From Moniliella sp. 'wahieum' (taxonomy: Eukaryota; Basidiomycota; Moniliellomycetes; Moniliellales; Moniliellaceae): 64,000 bases of DNA. This document shows, piece after piece, positions 36,392 through 48,251 of the stretch (its first letter is position 1; each line of letters starts with the position of its first letter). The stretch covers positions 1 to 64,000 of the forward strand of contig RSEE01000043.1 of the NCBI GenBank assembly GCA_003971905.1, read 5' to 3'. The translations under genes were made by a program, and so were the position numbers. Below the pieces are notes generated by a model. That model was not told the origin of the DNA, did no database searches, and worked only from the letters and a program-made list of their open reading frames with translations.

Positions 36392-39300
36392 ATGCCTCCC
36401 GCGACGCTGACGAAGAGGAGCCCACCGCCACCACCAGCTTCGACTCCCACCCACCCCTTCCCGCTAAGCCCAGCACCCCTGCTTCTGCGCCCCCCTCCCC
36501 CGTTCCCCTCTCTGCCCCTGCCGCCGCCCCTCCCCCTGCCCCCCTGCTCCCCTGCTGCGCCTGCTGCCCATGCTGATGGCCTGCCAACTCCTCCACGCTA
36601 CCCCACCAGTCCTTTTTCCGCTCGGCCTTCGGCTGCCAGCTCCCGCCACTTTCTCACTGTGTTGCCCCCCGCGTACGTTTCTGTCCTCTGCGTGCCGCCT
36701 GGCGTCTGTGCAGGCTCCTCTTCCGGACTAACCTCCTGTTCCGCACCCCGCAGCCTCACTTCCGATCCGCTCCATCCTCGCGCTGCCACCGCTGGTACGG
36801 CGGCCAACCTGAGCCGCGGGTGCCTCCTGCCGCTCTACCCCACCCTAGGCGGACAGCTCTATGCTATTTCACGCGAGTATGGCCTGCCATCGATTGGCGG
36901 CCTCAGCGTATATCTGGTCGATGATGGCTTTGGCTCACTCGGGCCCTGTATCGGCGACAGTGCTTGGCGATCCATCTGGGCGCCTTACTTTGCTGATGAG
37001 CCTCTTGCTGCTTACTCGGGCCAAAGCGGCTCTTACTATTCTGCTTCCTTCCCTACTCGGTCTCGTCCACCCACCGCCCTGGGCCTCGACTCTGATGCAA
37101 GCCTCATCATGGCCACTCCCCGTTTGCCTATTGTTGGCCGCATCGAATGGGCAGTGGAGCCAATGCGCGCTCCCTGGTGGTCAGACTGGGTTGCCGAAGC
37201 CCGCGCAGCTGCCGGCCTTGAACCTACGCAACCCCTGACCTCTAATCCCTCTGCACCCTACACTCCGCGCACTGCTCTCGCCCCTCTGATCGTCCCGCCG
37301 GCTGGCTCGGCCCCAAACCCCTGACACTGAGCACGCCTGACTATGCCCAGTCGGCCTCCTCATCCACCCCCGGATACTCTCGAACGAGTTTGGCGGGCAA
37401 AGGCCGAAGCGAAAGAGGACTTTCCTCGATCGACCGAACACCACATCGCTCGCGGTACGGCAGATAGCTCGGTCGCGAGCAGCACGTCTGCGCTCCTTAC
37501 CGCAGATGCAGTTACAGGCCTTGTCCCAAAGTTCCTCGCCGGGCCGAATTCCCCTCTACTCTCCCGACAGGCAAGGATCGTGTCTACCCCTCCTTCACAT
37601 CGCGCCCCCTTGGCCCCTGGCTCCGTCCCTCTTCCGCCTCGCTCTCTTCCCGAGGCCGAATCGTTCCCAGCCTCCCCTCATCCACCTCCATCGACCTCTC
37701 CCATGTCCATTGCCGAGCGGCGCGGGTCTCCCCAACGCCTAAGCTTGCTTCGAAATCCTTTGCCTCAAATCGTTCGCCACGAAAGCCGATCCCTACCACT
37801 GCGTTGGGGGATCAACTCTGGCCCAACAGCCGGAGTTGACGCCCCCTACGCCCGTCTTCGCCTCCGGGTTGAGTGAGGCATCCGTTCCCGCCATGGAAGA
37901 ACAGGCCCTCTCCACCGCCTCCCCTAACCGATCTTCTGAAGTGTCCTGGCCGACACCTGACCCATCACCGGTCGTGGGAGTCGAGGCAGATGTCGAGAAC
38001 CAAGTCCCTGGCCCCATGGGCACCGAGCTTGCACTGGCGTCCCACTCAACAAAGGATCAGGTACCGTCCCCTCTTGTTCCCAGACAAGGACGTCTTGGCC
38101 CATCGCCAAGGCAAATGATCTTGTTGGGGTTGACGTCGGGGCACCTTTGACTGGCCAAAATGAGTTGTCTTCCAGCCGCAACTCAGCGAAGGGGTTGATG
38201 AGTCCGCGTCGTCGAACCTCATCCCTCCTCGCGCGGGTTCAAGCGAGGGATTCTCCCAGTGGAGAGGCCAGCTTGTCTGGGAAGATGAGCGCACTGCGAC
38301 GAGGGATTCGGGTGACTCATCCTCGCTTTCAGCCAGCAGGAAGTCTCCGAACCCGGTTCGAGCGAACACCTTACGCTCGTCGCGACAATTCGGGGAAGGG
38401 GAGCCTGCAGCGATTCTGTATCGTCCCCAGTGCTCCGAAGCTCCACCTGTGAACTGGAAAAACCAGCTACGGAGCCCCGCCAGTCAACGCTGAGGCATGG
38501 AATGCCTTTGGCTGGACGAGGATGAGTGGGCGGAAATGGCAGTCGTCCAGCCTATTTCAATGGGCCAGGATGCTGACTTGGACAGATCCGCAACCGAAAG
38601 CCGAAAGGAAGAGCCCAGCGTTTCTGTCGCTCACTGAGTCAGGACCGTCCCTTGTCCGGCTTTAGCCCACCTCATTCGGATTTGGCATGGATGCCGATCC
38701 TTCCAAGGCGTGGAACCGGTGGGAACAGCACGTCAGCTGGAGCCGCCTCCAACAGATCAGGAAGGGGAGGTTCCGGTCGCAGATGGTGTGGCTCATGCAC
38801 CGACGCTCTCAGCTGATCCCTCCTGGATAAGAGTAAGTCCCTCCTTCTTTCTCCGCTCAACCTGGACGCGCCCCAGTTCCAGACGACCACGTCTCCAGAT
38901 CTTTCGGGGCAGAGTAGCCCCGCCACTCAGCTTGTTGGGGCGGAGGGGAGAGTGATCAGGCCAACACATTGTCCGAGTCCCACTCCAACCACACCATCGT
39001 ACCCCTCAGCCCGCACTCTACTGCATCCGGGCATGGAGAGGCAGCGGAGCAGCGGGGCAGCGGGGACGAAGCAGCCCTCCGAGCTACTTCCAGATGTGGG
39101 GTCTGGGGTTCCCCTCCGACGGCTTTGGAGTCTGCTCCCGTTCCAATCATGGCACGGAGCCCAGCCCAGCCGAGAACGATGAGCAACCGGCGACAATGCC
39201 TTCGTCGTGGAGCGAATGGAGTTTGCAATCGTCCCAGTCTTTGACTGAGGCGGACCGAGCGGCTATGAAGAGATCATGGGCGACCCAGTCGTGCTCGACC

Positions 39301-42300
39301 ACAATGCGCCCCGCCTCGGTTTGTCGGCAAGACATCGTTGGAGGGTTCCTTTGATGCACCCCACGTTGATGCTCAAGCGCCGTCACTAACCAAGGCCGCA
39401 CATGAGCTTGAAGAGCAGCCTCTGTCACCTTCTATGAGCGGCAGCGTATCGGTTGACACGGAGCTCAGCAGCGGTGAGAAAGGGGATCCATTGACCACCA
39501 TTGAAAAGGCACTTGCGCTCCTCTCGCCCACGGCTAAATCCAAGGACTTTTCCTCTAGCTTAGCTCAAGCTCGCTTGCATGGGTTACTGGGTTCTACCGA
39601 CTCACCTCAGTTTTCGTCGATGACCATGGACCCGCCACACCCACACCAAAGACTTTGTCTAGTCGAGAGTACGTTGCCATTCTCCAGTCGGATGATGTTC
39701 CGGCCTCCCGGCCTCCCTCTTTTGCTGACTCAACTCTGTCCCCTCGGCCTCACTTCTGCTCCCCAGACACCCGTATGCGTCCTCCACTTTTGCTGCCGCC
39801 ACCACTTCGCCTACCAGCAAACGCCGCTGGGGTTCCCATCAGCTTCATTGGCTCGGTCCGAGAGCGATCCGAAGTCGGAGCCGGTGCAGATCGAGGGGGA
39901 AAACTGGCAAGCACCCCAAGAGGGTTTAGTATCCATGGTCAGTCGCCCCAAGCTACCAGCCTGCCTTGCCCGTTTCGACCGTCAAATCCATGTCAGACCC
40001 ACGGGAGGTGTTTGGACATACGTTCTTCTCTTGCTGCGCCGGACACGGAGGACGACTTCCATCGGCTCGCGGGTCGCTCGACCAGTCGGTCATCGGGTCC
40101 GCTATCCCCCGTCATGACTTCCCCCAGGAGCCGCTACATGTCACAGGCGACGGAGGTAGCACACCGTTCGTCCTTGAATTGGACAATCCTGTCACTCCTT
40201 CTACGCCCATGCCGCAGGAGGGGTGCGGGACCTGTCTGAGTCCTCTAGGTTTTCTCTGGAGGATCGTACGCCTCTCTTCTCGGATTCGAGCTCGTTGGGT
40301 CCTAGCGGAACTACGGTACGAGAGCCAGAGTCGATCACCGCGGAGCCGGGGCGGGAGAGGATGTCGGCAAGGAGGCTAGGACCAACTCCTCGAAAAGATC
40401 CGCCTTGTCCTTGGACCAGCCCAGCAAAGCGGAGGACAACACTCGTATTTTGTCCCCGTCTTCCGCCTCGCCTTCCTCGCGCTCCAGGGAACAGCATTAG
40501 AGGACACGGAAGGGCAGTCCCCCCCCGTTACCTGCTAAGGATTATGCTCCTGTGGACCAAGCACAGGAGACCACCCCACGGGCCCCCTCGGCCCCCTTCC
40601 CCCGGCAGATGTCATTGGCTTGGGCGGGGGCCTGGAACCCGATGGTCTCACTTGGAATCATTCCGATCCGATTGAGATTGCCCAAGCGGATCCCTTGATC
40701 AGTCCGCCTCCACTTCGGGAATGGCCGCCTCCTATCCGCATCTCTCAACCCACGTCGATCAGCTCCCAGTCAAGCGAGGCCGAGCCGAAGCAGCCCCGTA
40801 CCCATCGTCCAAGTTCTCAGACAGCTCTTCGGAGGATCCGAGGAGCCGTTGCAGGCTACCCAGGTGTCCAAGCCACATGTGGTCGAGGATATGTCTTCTC
40901 CCCCCCTTTTCCCCAGGACATCGCCTGGTGGAGCAATCTACCGTCTCGCTCGATTGCGGCGCTGTTGAACAACTACCACCACATGTCGGCCCCCGCATCC
41001 CGCTCCACATCGCTTGGGCAACTTGCTGGATGACGACCCTGACCCTTTCCGCCCCTCAGGCCCTGCTGTACCCCAAAGCGGTGGAGGCCATGGGTCAGGG
41101 ATGATGGGCACATTGCCAGGTGGTGCGGCCTTCCCTTCCGTCGCGCCATACTCGTACACTCCTCTCTCTACGTACTCTACCGCGGGCTCCGCTATGGCCC
41201 CAGGCGGGGTGGGACCAATGTACACGCCTGGCTACTTGATTGGCGCTGGCCCGAACCAGATGACAACCACCCCCCTGATTGCCCAGAGCATCGAGGAGTT
41301 GATGAGCCTGCGCTGTCGGCACCTTCGTCCAGTTACTCGATTGTGGCTGACACGGTCAAAGAGGATGAGGAGAGCATGAAAAACGTACATTCCATGTCGA
41401 CCGGCCGGTCAACCCTCTTGTATGAGGGTTACGATGGCGTCGAAGCCGTCGAGTGTTTTGCTCCACGACGATAGTCTACCCAGTTTGCCCGATGCGCTCG
41501 ACCAGGCAAAGGGTCAACGGGCCGAGGACGCAAGGGAAGCCGATCCGCCTCAAGGCACCCTGTCACTCTCCTCGCATGGTGGTTTGGATTCCGAGCAGAG
41601 AGGTTCGTCACCAGCTCCACCGGGGAGCGAGTCGAGCGGAGTGTTTCCGTACCGTCTGTCGCGCGATCTGCCCAACCCGGTGGGCGAGCAGAACAGCGAG
41701 ATGTTGGGTGAGCGGGGCGTTCCACCCTCGGGCTTGATCAATGGTTCGTTGACAATTCGGGGATGCCGTCGATGCAGGCCTTGATGGACGGTACCATGGC
41801 TGACCTGAGCCCGGGCTCCACTCCTGTCATTCCTCAAGATGGGTTCGTCCCGTGAGCAAAACAAGGACACCCATGAGATGCCAGCCGCTGCATCTCCGCT
41901 CGGGACCTCGCTTCCTATGGCGGGTGTGCACTCCTCGTCCCCGCCGGCGAATGCGGTGGGAGCGATGGCCGGCTCCGGGGCTGATACCTCGACCGAAACG
42001 GAGGACACGGCCTTGACCCCAATGCTGCCCATGCGGATGTTGGAGACGGAGGATAAGACGGTGGGCCCACCCGATCCGAACAGGTCGAGTCTGCGCTGCT
42101 CTCGTCGCACCTCACTCCTTGTCTCCCAGGGGTCCAAAGGATGGGAGGGGGCCAACGAGGCGAACGACATTATCCGTCGCGGCAGCACCGTGAGCCAATG
42201 TCACCGTTCCACCGCCACTTATCGTCAATCCGACATGACTGCCTACTCGTCCCGTCGTGACGAGGAGAGCCGGACGACCAGCCGCGCTTGGAGCCAAGAT

Positions 42301-43713
42301 GGGTCAGAGTATATCTTTTCGGAACAGAGTGAGCGGGTCCGGTCGACGTTCTATCCAAATGATCCTTTGACACCGGGCGGAACGGCGGCCCAGCCCGACA
42401 CGGCGGCGCTTTCCAGTTCTCCACAAGGCGGCTCCGACCCGTCTGCGCCGGCCCAGCCTGCTACTCACACCCAGTCCACCGTTCTCCTCCTGTCGCCGGT
42501 GGCCAACAGCCGATATTGGGTTTGGGCCTGGGACTTACTCTGGACGAAGAACCGACGCGGTCCAACCGCCCCCCACCTCTGCGGTTGCGCAAATGGGCGC
42601 GCGCCTCTCCCGCTTTACAGACAGCCTCGCTGCCTGCGCCGGAGGGTGATCGTGTACGTGGGACAGCACCTTCCAATATTCTGTCGCTTCAGAGTGACAA
42701 GGACATTGAGAGTCGTCTGGACGATATGCTCAAGTACGCCGCCAACCTGCCTGCTGGCCAACACGACCTTTCATCTCCCTCTGCCCAGCTCGACAGCAGT
42801 CAGATGTCACCTTCGCCTCCGCGCACTGCTCCTTTACCTTCTTCAGTGTCCAATGCCACTGTCACCCCTTCGTCCACCCACCCTATCTTGCCTCTGCGCT
42901 CCTACCATCCCCATGACAGCGAGCCTGAGCTATCCAGAATGACCCAGGCTCATCGTCCCAAGGTCATTATCACACGCCTCTCCCGGAATCAGGAACAGAG
43001 AGGGAGTTGGACCCAGTATCTCGCTCGCAGTATGAGTCGCCACTGGCATCCGAGGCGCCCTTACCTCCATGGGAGATTGCATCCTTGCCGCCACCACCGC
43101 CTGGATGGGTCCCCCCCCCGCCCCCCCCTGGCTGGGAGGCTGGTAAGCCCCTCCCTCCACCTCCCCTCCTGGCTGGCCTCCGCTCGGTCCTCCCCCCTCG
43201 AAATCAACCCCTGCCACGCCCGTCACGCCTGGCTCGTGGGGGCGGGCCCAGCTCGGCCCAAAGCACAGGCGAGGGAGGCCGGTCCATCCTCGTCTCGCCT
43301 CGCAGGGTGGCAAGCCATGGCCAATTGGTGGAACGGAGGTCAAGCGGGACCAAATCGGTGCCGGGGCATGGTCCTACGGGAAAGCCCCATTCGCCCTCGC
43401 GAGCTCGCCGTGTGCTAGCAGCCGCATCCCGATCCGTCGCAGTTCCTCCAACTCGTCAGCTGCCAGCCCGCACGCGTCCCGCTTCTCTGACCTGCCCCCC
43501 AGCCCTCATCTGACCCGGTTCAGCGATGCCCTGCCGACCAGCCCGCATCGCTCCCAGACCTTGGCTCAACGCTTGGGTCACACTGCTCCTTTGCCCGACG
43601 CACGAGCTCGTTTACGCCCCTGGGCGCCAACTCGTAGCTGTGCCTCGATCTTTGCCTCCTCTCCCCGCTCGCTTTCCCCCCCTTTTGTGCATCCATGTAT
43701 TTTATGGCTCTAG
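36392..43713 (+). CDS. Very large disordered protein with one conserved N-terminal domain
   Basis: I do not know its function. From ATG 36392 there is a Pro-rich leader, then a likely 81-nt in-frame intron (36673-36753; GTACGT...CCGCAG). A folded-looking domain follows at about 36800-37200: GCLLPLYPTLGGQLYAISRE, LPSIGGLSVYLVDD, GDSAWRSIWAPYF, then LPIVGRIEWAVEPMRAPWW. I recall this segment from uncharacterised basidiomycete proteins, but cannot name a family. The following ~6.5 kb read as Ser/Pro/Glu-rich coding sequence in alternating frames (for example near 37900, 39400, 41100, 41500, 41900 and 42750). There is a WEIASLPPPPPGWVPPPPPP stretch near 43060 and an end near LPPSPHLTRFSDALPTSPH (about 43490). 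The frame changes very many times. It may be one ~2,400-residue protein or two adjacent genes. The stop at 43713 is provisional. Confidence 0.5.
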
Positions 43714-44149
43714 CCCTTTCTGTGCAGGCATCTGTATGGTTTCCGACCCTCCCCCCCCCGCTTTGCGCCAGATGGCGAGGAGGCTGTGTTTGTAGGCAGA
43801 CGTGACGGCGTAAGGACCGTGTGTTCATCAATAGCTTGGATGGCGTAGCAGCCTGATCGAAGGCGACTGAGAAGGCGGCGCCAGAAGCCGCCCATCGCTA
43901 ATAGACGGCTAGCAGACGTGGTGCGTAAGGTAGCCAGGAAGGCCGTAGGGCACATCAGTCTGTGGTTGCAATTGATGCACCGATCGATATATTGACCACG
44001 TGTTCATGTTATTCCGGCCGCAGTCTGATCACCTCGATCGATGATCGATGATCGATTGCTGATCGCCGTTGCGGCTTTCTTGCTGTGCCACCGCCCGCCA
44101 CCATCGTCCACGTCCCTCCCATTGACCAGCCAGTGACCTCCTCGTCACC
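43714..44149. other. Intergenic region, upstream of the Maf gene
   Basis: Contains the ATCGATG array; otherwise no feature seen. Confidence 0.5.
44037..44056. repeat. ATCGATG heptamer array
   Basis: ATCGATG, ATCGATG, ATCGAT: about three units, 94 bp upstream of the Maf ATG. Confidence 0.85.
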
Positions 44150-45438
44150 ATGTCCGAAAAGACCCCCCTCACTCTCTCTGCCAGCTCCTCTCTCCCGCTG
44201 CCTGCTTTCAACGCGCTCTCTGGTTCGTTGCCTGCTCTTTCCCTGCGCTGTGCCCGCTCTGTGCCTACTCTGTGCCTACCCTTACTTGACCTCACGCTCA
44301 CTCCCCTCCCCCCCTTGTCGTAGGCAAGCGCGTTGTTTTGGCCAGCGGCAGTCCGCGGAGACGCGAACTGTTGGCAGCGGTGGTACGCACCTCCTTTCTT
44401 CTGTGTTTGGCTTGGAAAGGGAGAGGAACGGGAAAGCTGACTTGGAATGGCAGGGCCTGATTCCCGAGGTGGTCAAGTCGACCTACGAGGAAGATTTGCC
44501 CAAGTCGGATTATGTTGACGAGAAGATTTACGAGTATCCAGTTGAGACGGCTCGGGAAAAGGTGCGTGATTTTGCATTGTGGATCCATGATCTTTGGGTG
44601 TTCCATTCTCCGCTATTCTCCGCTGGAAGGTATTTCTGAGGCACGGCGAAAGCCGCAGACGATCCTGACCCCATATCTTCCTTTTTCACAGGGAATCGAG
44701 GTGTACAGGCGCCTAGTGGTGAGTCCCCCCCCCCCCCCCCTCCCCGCCCCTGCCCTTTGCCAAGCAACCAACAGCTTGGGAACGCAGGCTAATCGCTAAT
44801 CATCTGCCTGCTATCGTCATACCATGAAGGAGGAGGACCCGGAAAATGCACCGGACGTGGTCATTGCTGGTACGTTTGGTTTCGGCGGACTATGCATGCA
44901 CATGCCATCATACTAATCACCCCCCCACCCCCCCCCCCCCCTTTTTGCCCCATGTTCAGCCGACACGATCGTCATCAAGGATAATGAGATCCTGGAAAAG
45001 CCGTTGGACCGGAACGATGCGTTACGGATGCTGATGGACTTGAACGATGGGTCGTGCGAAGTGGTGACGGGCATTGCTGTTGTCCATCCCATCCTCGTCA
45101 GTCCTGGGTACGATGTCAAGTACGTTTGGAGCTACAGTTCGGGGGGCCATGGGCTTGCTTACGTCGTTACTGAGTCTCTGGGTACTGACCACTTGCTGTA
45201 CTTAGGAGCATGGCCGAAAAGACCAAGGTTAACTTTGCGTGGAATCCCCGGAGCACCTGTTGGCCTATGCCAACTCAGGGGAAGGAATGGACAAGGCAGG
45301 CGCCTTCTCCATCCAAGGTCCGGTGCGCTGTTTATTTCCTCCATCGAGGGCGACTACAGCAACGTGGTGGGCTTCCCTGTCCATGCTTTCTTCCGCTTCC
45401 TTCACGACTTGTTGGAGAATGACGAGATTGAGTTCTAG
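44150..45438 (+). CDS. Maf-type nucleoside triphosphate pyrophosphatase
   Basis: Maf/HAM1-like house-cleaning enzyme (the fold also found in human ASMTL) that hydrolyses non-canonical or modified nucleotides. Seven exons can be placed: 44150-44222, 44324-44382, 44454-44561, 44692-44718, 44830-44869, 44960-45119 and 45206-45438. The first six join in frame and give the family motifs in order: VVLASGSPRRRELL, GLIPEVVKSTYEED, YVDEKIYEYPVETAREK, VVIAADTIV with the catalytic Asp, EILEKPLDRNDA, and EVVTGIAVVHP. The last exon has MAEKTKVNFAW and IEGDYSNVVGFPVHAFFRFLHDLL. Two one-base losses affect only that exon, in a CCC run near 45250 and near 45320. The fourth acceptor (AAG at 44829) is the least certain. 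The intron-rich structure contrasts with its neighbours. Confidence 0.93.
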
Positions 45439-45594
45439 AGTGGGTATCACGCGGCGCTTTCCTCGCTTTCCTCCTCGCCCTGTTCGTCTGTCCTCTCCTC
45501 TCATATTGTCATCAACATCTTCTTGATCCCCTATAAAGCAGCCCAGAAATGGGATGATATGTGCGTAGTATTAGCAGTCCGGCGGTCCCGACAG

Positions 45595-46460
45595 TTACCG
45601 GAACGGGTTGGCTGCCACGGCAGGTGGAGCAGGCTTGGAGTCAAAGTCGAATTTCCTGGACTGAGATTGCTCGGTCTGGTCGGAGGCAGGGGACTGGGCA
45701 TGCGAGCGAGTTTCGATGGTTCGGACCGATGCAAGGATGTTCGGCAGGGGAAGGTCTTCTTGGGTACGGATGGCGACACGCTCTTTGGCAAATTCGCGCT
45801 CGGCCACCGACTTGGCCATATGCCGCCCATCTCTCTGGCCTCCACCAGGGCGAACCGAGTAGCAGTTTCGTGCTCGGCGCGCAGAGCATAGTATGCACCC
45901 AATTGGCGCTGGTAGGCTTCGAGGAGTGACACATGTTGCCTTTTTCGTGCAGGGCGAGCACGGCTTGGATCAGGCTGCGGACAAGGACCAGAGCATAATA
46001 GTTAGCACACAGGTAAATGACTTGTCTTTCCCACGAACAGATCCACGTACTCTTCCACATTTGGATTGCGTCCATAATCGCGCAGTTCTCGCCCTTGGGC
46101 GCGTATCGTACTGGGCGGCAACCAGCTGTCGGGCTCGACCAGCGTTTGCGGCCGGGCAGCTTCCCAAGGGTGGTCCTTGTAGAACTGAGTACGGACACGG
46201 TCGGCAAGGTATCGGATGGTAGGCAATTGTACCTATGGTCTTGTGCATTTACGCTCAATGCCATCGGTCTTGAGGCCCTGCTCGACGGCGGGTGTACTCG
46301 AGGTGGGCAGCGGTCTTGCGGGCACGGTTGTAAGGCGGGGGCAGGGCGGGTTTCGAGCGTGCGCGCAGCCAACTCGGCTCTCCTTCACATACCCCCGCGC
46401 ATGAGGCGCGACAACGAAGACGGCACGGCCCGCAATGTTACGGCTGCCGTTGGCTGGCAT
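45595..46460 (-). CDS. RSM25: Mitochondrial small-subunit ribosomal protein mS23
   Basis: Mitoribosomal protein of the mS23/Rsm25 family. The diagnostic core is in pieces across three frames: LADRVRTQFYKDHPWEAARP with TLVEPDSW (about 46120-46230), a block starting EEYVDLFV, the helix SLIQAVLALHEKGNM, and LLEAYQRQLGAYYALRAEHE with ATRFALVEAREMGG (about 45830-45935). The C-terminal part contains SVAEREFAKERVAIRT and ends AANPFR with a stop at 45595. An intron with a GCTAAC branch and CCGCAG acceptor lies at about 45985-46035. The N-terminus is uncertain: ATG 46460 followed by MPANGSRNIAGRAVF is my best guess, perhaps with an intron starting GTATGTG near 46395. At least three frame breaks. It is convergent with the Maf gene, whose stop is only 156 bp away. 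Confidence 0.75.
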
Positions 46461-46830
46461 GACGGCAAGCTCACGCGCAACGACGGGGGGAGGGTGGGGT
46501 TGGGACACTAGCGCTTAGTCTCCAGGGCCTGTCTGCGGCGCTGGCAGGACTACTAAAATTCCTATTTCGATGCGCGCCTTCCAAGCCAATGTGTGTATTC
46601 CGCCATTTCCTCGTGCACGCCAACTGGGGTGCTCAAGCTGGCTCAGCTGTTCAAGCAGCCACGCGCCCAGGGTTTGAGCCTGTTATTAGAGCCAGCGGCT
46701 GTGGACAGGACGGCTACGACCCAGTTGAGTATGCCATTTTCCCATTTCGCCTGCTCGCATCCCATGCTTATTACCCAGCTGGACATCCAACGGACATCCA
46801 ACGAACATCCAACAGGCGCCCTTGGTCGCT
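46461..46830. other. Intergenic region
   Basis: 370 bp between mS23 and the stop of the Csn12/PCID2 gene. An ACATCCAACG-type triple direct repeat is seen near 46785-46815. Confidence 0.5.
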
Positions 46831-48251
46831 TTAGTCCACCACCAGCGGCACCGTGCTCAGACATGGAAACGCCTCCTTGGCGGACAAGACCACCATTTGC
46901 CGCTCGTGCGAAATATAGCCCTTCATGTAACCCTTGAAACAAACAAATAGTCAGCACAGTTAACGCGGCGCGCAATCGGACTCCAGCACACATACCTTGG
47001 CAACGAGTGTGGCGAGATACCACTCGGCTTCAGCCATCTCCACCGCGACACCGTTCCAACTAACGCGGCGTGGAACTTCGAGATGGGCATGCGCGTATCT
47101 TTCTGAGAGGCCAGCCAGGTACGTCGGAACAAGGTGCGCAAGCAGCCAGCTCGAGCCCTCTCCAACGCAGGGAAGACACCCTTCCGGATCAAGACCGTTT
47201 GCCTTGCCAATGGGCATCGTCGTACAGCAGATCATCATACGCCTTGACATTGCCCTGTCGGAAAGCTTCCGTGAAGGGTCCATAGAGCCAAGCAATTGTA
47301 GGAAAGTGCGCAAGAGCACCGGGCTGGGAAGCGTGCCTCTCTGCAAGCGAAGGGGGACGAGGAACTGGAGGATGAGCTCTTGGTTGTGCTGGCAGAGGCA
47401 TAGCACTGATCAAAGGCAAAGGAGAGGTGCTGTTCGGCCTTACTGTATTCTTCGTCAAGAAAGGCGAGCACACCTTGATAGAACCGGAACGTGACCTGAT
47501 CGGAACGGGGGAACGTTTCCATAGGGAGCACGCCCGCAGCATCCAGAGCACGAATGATGTTTTTGCACAGCGACGTCTTACCCAAACGGAAATAAGCCTT
47601 GCAATCAGGTTGACTACTGTGTAGGCTCCCAGCCTGCGGCTCTCCTCGGGCTCGGACGTGCGGTCGCTTACACATACAGCAAAGGCCTTGTTCAGTTGCC
47701 GCGCAGCCTCCTCAAGGTGCTTTTGTTTGCTTACTCCACTTGGCCCGGCCCTTGTGGGCGCCAAGACACTGGTGGCCGTGTCGAGGCGAATGGAGAGGCG
47801 CACATAGTCGCGTAGCACTTGAAGTAGCAAGGGCACGATCCAACTTCCGGGACTCAAGGTTTGGGCAAAGCGGAGCACAGACGAGGTGAGTGTACCCTGG
47901 ATCTGGACGGCAGTAGTGAGGTACGACACGGCAGCAGGCACGTCGACCAATGGAGGTGGATGCGGGGAGGCTGGCCGGAGCAAAGTCATCATACCCCATG
48001 CGTGCGTCTGATGCAGCCTTCAGCAGGGTCTGGAGTACCTGGAGGTGGTTTTCGCATAGGCCCTGCCATGGCTCCATCAAGTAACCTTGGCATCGACGCA
48101 GGCAGCGAGCAGGCGATTCGACGGGACGTTCTTGATGCTCAGCATGAGCTGCGATGCAAAGGGAGTGTACGGCAAATAGCAGCGCTAGCTCCGCTCCATT
48201 TTTCGTCTGCGAACTGGCGACAACTGCATCGGCAAAGCCCGGAGCGTCCAT
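46831..48251 (-). CDS. PCI-domain protein, Csn12/Thp1/PCID2 family
   Basis: PCI/winged-helix protein of the family that includes yeast Csn12 and Thp1 and human PCID2, scaffold subunits of signalosome-like or TREX-2 mRNA-export complexes. From ATG 48251: an N-terminal helical region, then LRFAQTLSPGSWIVP, LEEAARQLNKAFAVCVSDR, GAYTVVNLIARL, KTSLCKNIIRALDAAGVLP, DQVTFRFYQGVLAFLDEEYSKAEQHL, and the PCI part with MAEAEWYLATLVAK. The last exon, after a ~60-nt intron near 46937-46995 (GTATGT...TTTCAAG), reads GYMKGYISHERQMVVLS and ends with a stop at 46831; this GYISH motif is a strong family mark. About five frame breaks. I cannot tell Csn12 from Thp1/PCID2 by eye, so no symbol is given. An ATGCAT array starts 230 bp upstream. 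Confidence 0.85.
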
